The position numbers were made by a program, and so were the translations under genes. A model generated the notes under the pieces. That model made no database searches, was not told the origin of the DNA, and saw only the letters and a list, made by a program, of their open reading frames with translations. From UBA8914 sp034002905 (GTDB taxonomy: Bacteria > Pseudomonadota > Alphaproteobacteria > UBA9219): 64,000 nucleotides of DNA. The stretch lies in assembly GCA_034002905.1 (NCBI GenBank), contig JAVEZQ010000005.1, forward strand, positions 70,054 through 134,053, given 5' to 3'. Positions 60,999 through 64,000 of this stretch are shown here, one piece after another. The stretch's first letter is position 1. Each line of letters starts with the position of its first letter.

Positions 60999-62966
60999 AT
61001 GCTGATTACGTGGAACAAACTGAACATCAAGTACAAACTTTTTATTGTTGTTGGAAGCCTGTTAGTCTTCACAGTTATAACCATAGCATCCCTTCTTATA
61101 AATGAAATGTCCGCAAACAGCAGACAGCTTTTCGGCGTCGTACAAAAACAAAATGAAAGTGTAAAAGACGGGCAGTCGAAAACGCTAGCGGATATCGAGC
61201 AAAACATTAAGAGCTTTTTCGTAACCCTTGAAAATAATGTGAAAATTACCTTTAATTCCCTAAAAGAAAAACAAGGCGAAGTTGCCCAGAACTCCCTGAA
61301 AATTAAACTGAACGGCCTGTCTGGCATGGTTGCAAGAATGGCTGGCAATGCGATATCAAATTTCGACTTTGATTCTCTCAATGCCTTTTGTGAAGACGCG
61401 ACAAAAGACCCTGATATATTACTTATGTACATTATAGACGCGAGCGGCTCGACCTTAACAACCTATATCCCGGAAAATAAAGAAAAGCTGACGAAGCTTG
61501 GCGCTGATAAAATAGACAATGTCGATGATTTAGCTAAAACAATCGAAAAGGAAAAAGGGTTGTTGAAGCTTGAAACTGAAATCAAGCATAAAGATACGCT
61601 TATTGGAAAAGTAGTCACATTTGCTCACACAGACTCAATTCAGGCTCAAGAAGAAGCTATCGAACAGGATGTTGAAAAGGCCGTTTTGTCTTTTAAAGAG
61701 GATATGACAAAGACAGAAAATTTACTTGATGCGGAATTTACTGGACTACAAGGAACTGTAAACAAGCAGTTTGTTCAACTCCAAGAAAAGCTTGAGAAAG
61801 ACAGCATGACTTTCATGGCTCAATCTATCGGGATGAGTGTAACTCTTGGACTTGTGTTGATTAGCGGTGTTCTAACACTGCTCATGATCCTTATTTCTCA
61901 TACTATTTCCAACCCGATAAAGAAAATTGCGCACGCCTTAAAGAATATCTCTGACGGAAATCTTGACATCGAAATCCCTGGAAAAAATCGTGAAGATGAA
62001 ATCGGGGAGATCTCGACAGCCGTCGAGGTATTCCGAAACAACCAAGAAAAAATTAAAACGATGGAAGAAGAACGGAAAATCGCAGAAAAACGAAATGAAG
62101 AAGACAAAATTCGTGAAATAAACACACTCGCCGATCACTTTGAGGAGACAGTCGAAGGTGTAGTTCAGAATGTTTTGACTTCCATACATGAGATGGGAAG
62201 TTTGGCTGACTCCTTACGTAAAATCTCGACTGAGGTCACTAATCAATCCTCGAGCGCATCAACGGCAACACTTCATGCGGCATCCAATGTTGAAACAGCA
62301 TTTAAATCCACAAAGGAGCTTGCTACCTCCATCAGTGAAATTAGACAAAAGGTCGAAAACTCGGCAGAAATTGCCAAAATTGCGGTATCAGAGGCTAATA
62401 AGGCGGATACCATGATGGGCACCCTTTCACAAGCAGCAGGACAAATTGGCAGTGTTGCAAGTATCATCTCAGACATTGCTGACCAAACAAACCTCCTTGC
62501 ATTAAACGCCACCATTGAAGCAGCCAGAGCTGGAGAAGCAGGTAAAGGCTTTGCTGTTGTTGCAAGCGAAGTAAAGAACCTTGCCAGCCAGACTGTATCT
62601 GCCACAGACGAAATCAATAAACTCATCTCGTCCGTGCAGCAAGCCACAGAGCACTCCGTCGAGGCCATACATTCGGTCGGTCAAATCATTGAGAAAATTA
62701 ATAACATCTCGACCGATGTATCAACATCTGTAGATCATCAAAACAGCGCAACGATGGGTATTGCTGACAACATTGAAACCGTTTCTACCGAAACGAAGAA
62801 CGTGACGAATAGCGTTGGGATTGCCGCAAACGCTGCATCAGAAGCAGAAACTCTCGTTTCCCATTTTGTCGAGTTGGTTGAAACATTATCCACGCACTCG
62901 GAAAAACTGAAAGAAAGCGTTGATGGTTTCTTAGGCAATATAAGAAACCGCCACGCAATAAACTGA
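60999..62966 (+). CDS. Methyl-accepting chemotaxis protein
   Basis: 655 residues. TM1 (about 14-37), a ~240-residue periplasmic sensor region rich in helical coiled segments, TM2 (about 278-304), HAMP (ISNPIKKIAHALKNISDGNLDIE), then a signalling domain with the ADQTNLLALNATIEAARAGEAGKGFAVVA tip region (in part). No CheR-tether pentapeptide is present at the C-terminus. ATG 60999 has AAAAGGTG upstream. Directly downstream of a PhnD-type binding protein, it may sense that protein's ligand-bound form. No cache domain is obvious in the sensor. Confidence 0.9.
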   Translation: MLITWNKLNIKYKLFIVVGSLLVFTVITIASLLINEMSANSRQLFGVVQKQNESVKDGQSKTLADIEQNIKSFFVTLENNVKITFNSLKEKQGEVAQNSLKIKLNGLSGMVARMAGNAISNFDFDSLNAFCEDATKDPDILLMYIIDASGSTLTTYIPENKEKLTKLGADKIDNVDDLAKTIEKEKGLLKLETEIKHKDTLIGKVVTFAHTDSIQAQEEAIEQDVEKAVLSFKEDMTKTENLLDAEFTGLQGTVNKQFVQLQEKLEKDSMTFMAQSIGMSVTLGLVLISGVLTLLMILISHTISNPIKKIAHALKNISDGNLDIEIPGKNREDEIGEISTAVEVFRNNQEKIKTMEEERKIAEKRNEEDKIREINTLADHFEETVEGVVQNVLTSIHEMGSLADSLRKISTEVTNQSSSASTATLHAASNVETAFKSTKELATSISEIRQKVENSAEIAKIAVSEANKADTMMGTLSQAAGQIGSVASIISDIADQTNLLALNATIEAARAGEAGKGFAVVASEVKNLASQTVSATDEINKLISSVQQATEHSVEAIHSVGQIIEKINNISTDVSTSVDHQNSATMGIADNIETVSTETKNVTNSVGIAANAASEAETLVSHFVELVETLSTHSEKLKESVDGFLGNIRNRHAIN

Positions 62967-63065
62967 TTGCGTTCAGAACACAAAAAAGGCTGCCATGAAG
63001 ACGAGCATTATTATAATCGTCTAGCCATGCGGCGAAGAACCGAACAGGCGGCGATAAGCCGCAAT
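62967..63065. other. short intergenic region with a hairpin between convergent chemoreceptors
   Basis: An interrupted stem AGACG...ATTAT / ATAAT CGTCT lies near 63000-63023. It could terminate either flanking gene, but lacks a T-run. Confidence 0.35.
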
Positions 63066-63257
63066 CTACTTCATGCGATGCGTAAGGCGTAACTTAAAGT
63101 GCGCTGTCTCGCGACTGAGCCCAAGGACTCGTCCAGCGCGTCGCGAAGACACGCCAAACGATAATTTTTTCTTCACAAGCAACTCTAATCCCTTTTGGCT
63201 GCAATTTGCAGGAAGAACGTCACCTTTTCTTACTAATGCCTGTCCTTCTTTTTCTTG
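63066..63257 (-). other. in-frame 63-codon extension past the chemoreceptor stop with a Fis-like helix-turn-helix
   Basis: Directly after the TAA of the leftward chemoreceptor the same frame stays open for 63 codons to TAG 63066-63068. Its end, SFGVSSRRAGRVLGLSRETA then HFKLRLTHRMK, matches the Fis-type pattern (AxxLGLSRxTxxxKLR). Internal starts are poor: GTG 63176 would give 36 residues. It may be a separate small gene, a remnant, or a product of stop-codon readthrough. Confidence 0.35.
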
Positions 63258-64000
63258 TTAGGTCTCTGAACGAATATTTCCTAAGAAGGTCTGAATCTCT
63301 TGCCGCAAAATAGCTGACTGTTTGCTGAGATCAGCAGCCGAAGAGAGAACCTCGTTTGCAGACTTTTGTGACTGGGTTGCAGCCTTTGTTACATCGACAA
63401 TACTGGAAGAGACTTGACTTGTGCCTTCAGATGCCTGCATGACGTTATTCGAGATTTCCTGCGTCGCTGATGCCTGTTGCTGAACGGCTTGAGAAATATC
63501 CTTAGAAATCTCGTTAATCTGTTCGATCGTTGATCCTATCGCTCGAATGGCAGAGACAACTTCGGACGAAGCAGATTGAACCATTACGATTTTTTTAGAA
63601 ATTTCTTCGGTCGCACGCGCAGTCTGATTGGCAAGTGACTTGACCTCACTAGCAACAACAGCAAAACCTTTGCCGGCGTCCCCTGCCCTCGCGGCTTCAA
63701 TTGTTGCATTAAGAGCCAGAAGGTTGGTTTGCTCTGCAATTTCCTGAATCAGGCGCACAACGTCGCCTATCTGTGATGCGGCATCGGCCATTGTCGTTAC
63801 TGTCGTGTCCGTACGCTTGACCTCTGTGACAGCATTTTGGCTAATGCGCGCTGACTCAATGACTTGTCTGTTGATTTCGCTGATAGAGGCCGTCAGTTCC
63901 TCTGAAGCTGATGCAACTGTTTGAACGCTAGCTGAAGCCTCCTCTGTTGCGGATGCCACAGTTGTTGACAAGCAACTGGTTTGCTCAGAAAGCTCGTTTA
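63258..64000 (-). CDS. Methyl-accepting chemotaxis protein (N-terminus beyond window)
   Basis: Only the C-terminal ~247 residues of a receptor are present, reading in from the right edge. They form the signalling domain with the AEQTNLLALNA tip, ARAGDAGKGFAVVASEVKSL and the paired methylation-helix pattern, ending FLGNIRSET. The apparent TTG start near 63971 is internal, because the frame stays open to base 64000. The domain resembles the one at 8526-10316 (VASASEELTASISEINRQV against VASASEELSASIGEINRQV). Confidence 0.9.
   Translation of the reverse strand, partial: NELSEQTSCLSTTVASATEEASASVQTVASASEELTASISEINRQVIESARISQNAVTEVKRTDTTVTTMADAASQIGDVVRLIQEIAEQTNLLALNATIEAARAGDAGKGFAVVASEVKSLANQTARATEEISKKIVMVQSASSEVVSAIRAIGSTIEQINEISKDISQAVQQQASATQEISNNVMQASEGTSQVSSSIVDVTKAATQSQKSANEVLSSAADLSKQSAILRQEIQTFLGNIRSET

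Noticed and set aside
63073..63261. 62-residue rightward frame after the middle chemoreceptor
   Set aside because: No ribosome site, biased composition, and it opposes the better-supported leftward frame.
1..64000. CRISPR arrays, intact insertion sequences, rRNA genes or a replication origin
   Set aside because: No regularly spaced repeats, transposase motifs, rRNA signatures or DnaA-box clusters were seen.

Overview
The window reads as chromosomal DNA of a motile alphaproteobacterium with roughly even base composition. The lineage call rests on genes largely confined to that class: GapR (DUF2312), SciP (DUF1153), an LdtR-like MarR regulator, an ATP12-family F1 assembly chaperone, a VPLPA-CTERM exported protein, TadE/F/G pilus proteins, and the neighbourhoods pyrB-plsY-dprA-topA, hflK-hflC-degP and tmk-holB-metG-tatD. 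No genus can be assigned from the sequence alone.

Layout. 1-8.3 kb: recG (cut by the window edge) diverges from mfd, followed by a small basic protein, scpA, scpB and a membrane metallophosphoesterase. 8.5-14.3 kb is accessory: an unusual chemoreceptor whose N-terminal domain is a degenerate 3-hydroxyacyl-CoA dehydrogenase NAD-binding domain, a DUF2726 protein, a hydrolase remnant, a 701-residue secreted cysteine-repeat protein and a VPLPA-CTERM protein. 14.4-17.2 kb is a decayed island bounded by an intact tRNA-Pro and a diverged copy of that tRNA's 3' half; it holds aqpZ, the tail of an MmeI-like restriction-modification enzyme, other fragments and an AsmA-like protein. 17.3-19.2 kb: ispB diverging from a tRNA-type N6-adenine methyltransferase. 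19.2-30.5 kb is a long leftward series: gapR, a DUF218 protein, mltB, rlpA, dacA, tmk, an inserted solute-binding protein, holB, metG, tatD, an MBL hydrolase, then mazG. 30.7-41.4 kb: a small conserved protein, apbC (leftward), then pyrB, plsY, dprA, topA, hflK, hflC, degP rightward.

41.5-46.4 kb runs leftward: an LdtR-like regulator, ftsE, ftsX, a second DUF218 protein, plsC, and separately a phosphomannomutase/phosphoglucomutase. 46.8-49.9 kb: three Tad pilus genes and sciP. 50-59.9 kb: an OmpA-like protein, an RluC/D-type pseudouridine synthase, asmA, atp12, ferredoxin, a small secreted protein, an M17 aminopeptidase, a MarR regulator, an NlpC/P60 hydrolase and rlmJ. 60-64 kb is sensory: a PhnD-type solute-binding protein followed by a chemoreceptor, and a converging third chemoreceptor cut by the right edge.

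Themes: cell-envelope growth (mltB, rlpA, dacA, ftsEX, DUF218 proteins, plsC, plsY), genome maintenance (recG, mfd, scpAB, topA, dprA, gapR), the CtrA cell-cycle circuit (sciP beside pilus genes) and chemotaxis (three receptors). The most novel item is the dehydrogenase-like chemoreceptor at 8526-10316, which has the features expected of a cytoplasmic NAD(H) or acyl-CoA sensor that has lost catalysis. The small island at the tRNA and the PhnD-type protein paired with a receptor are also worth following.
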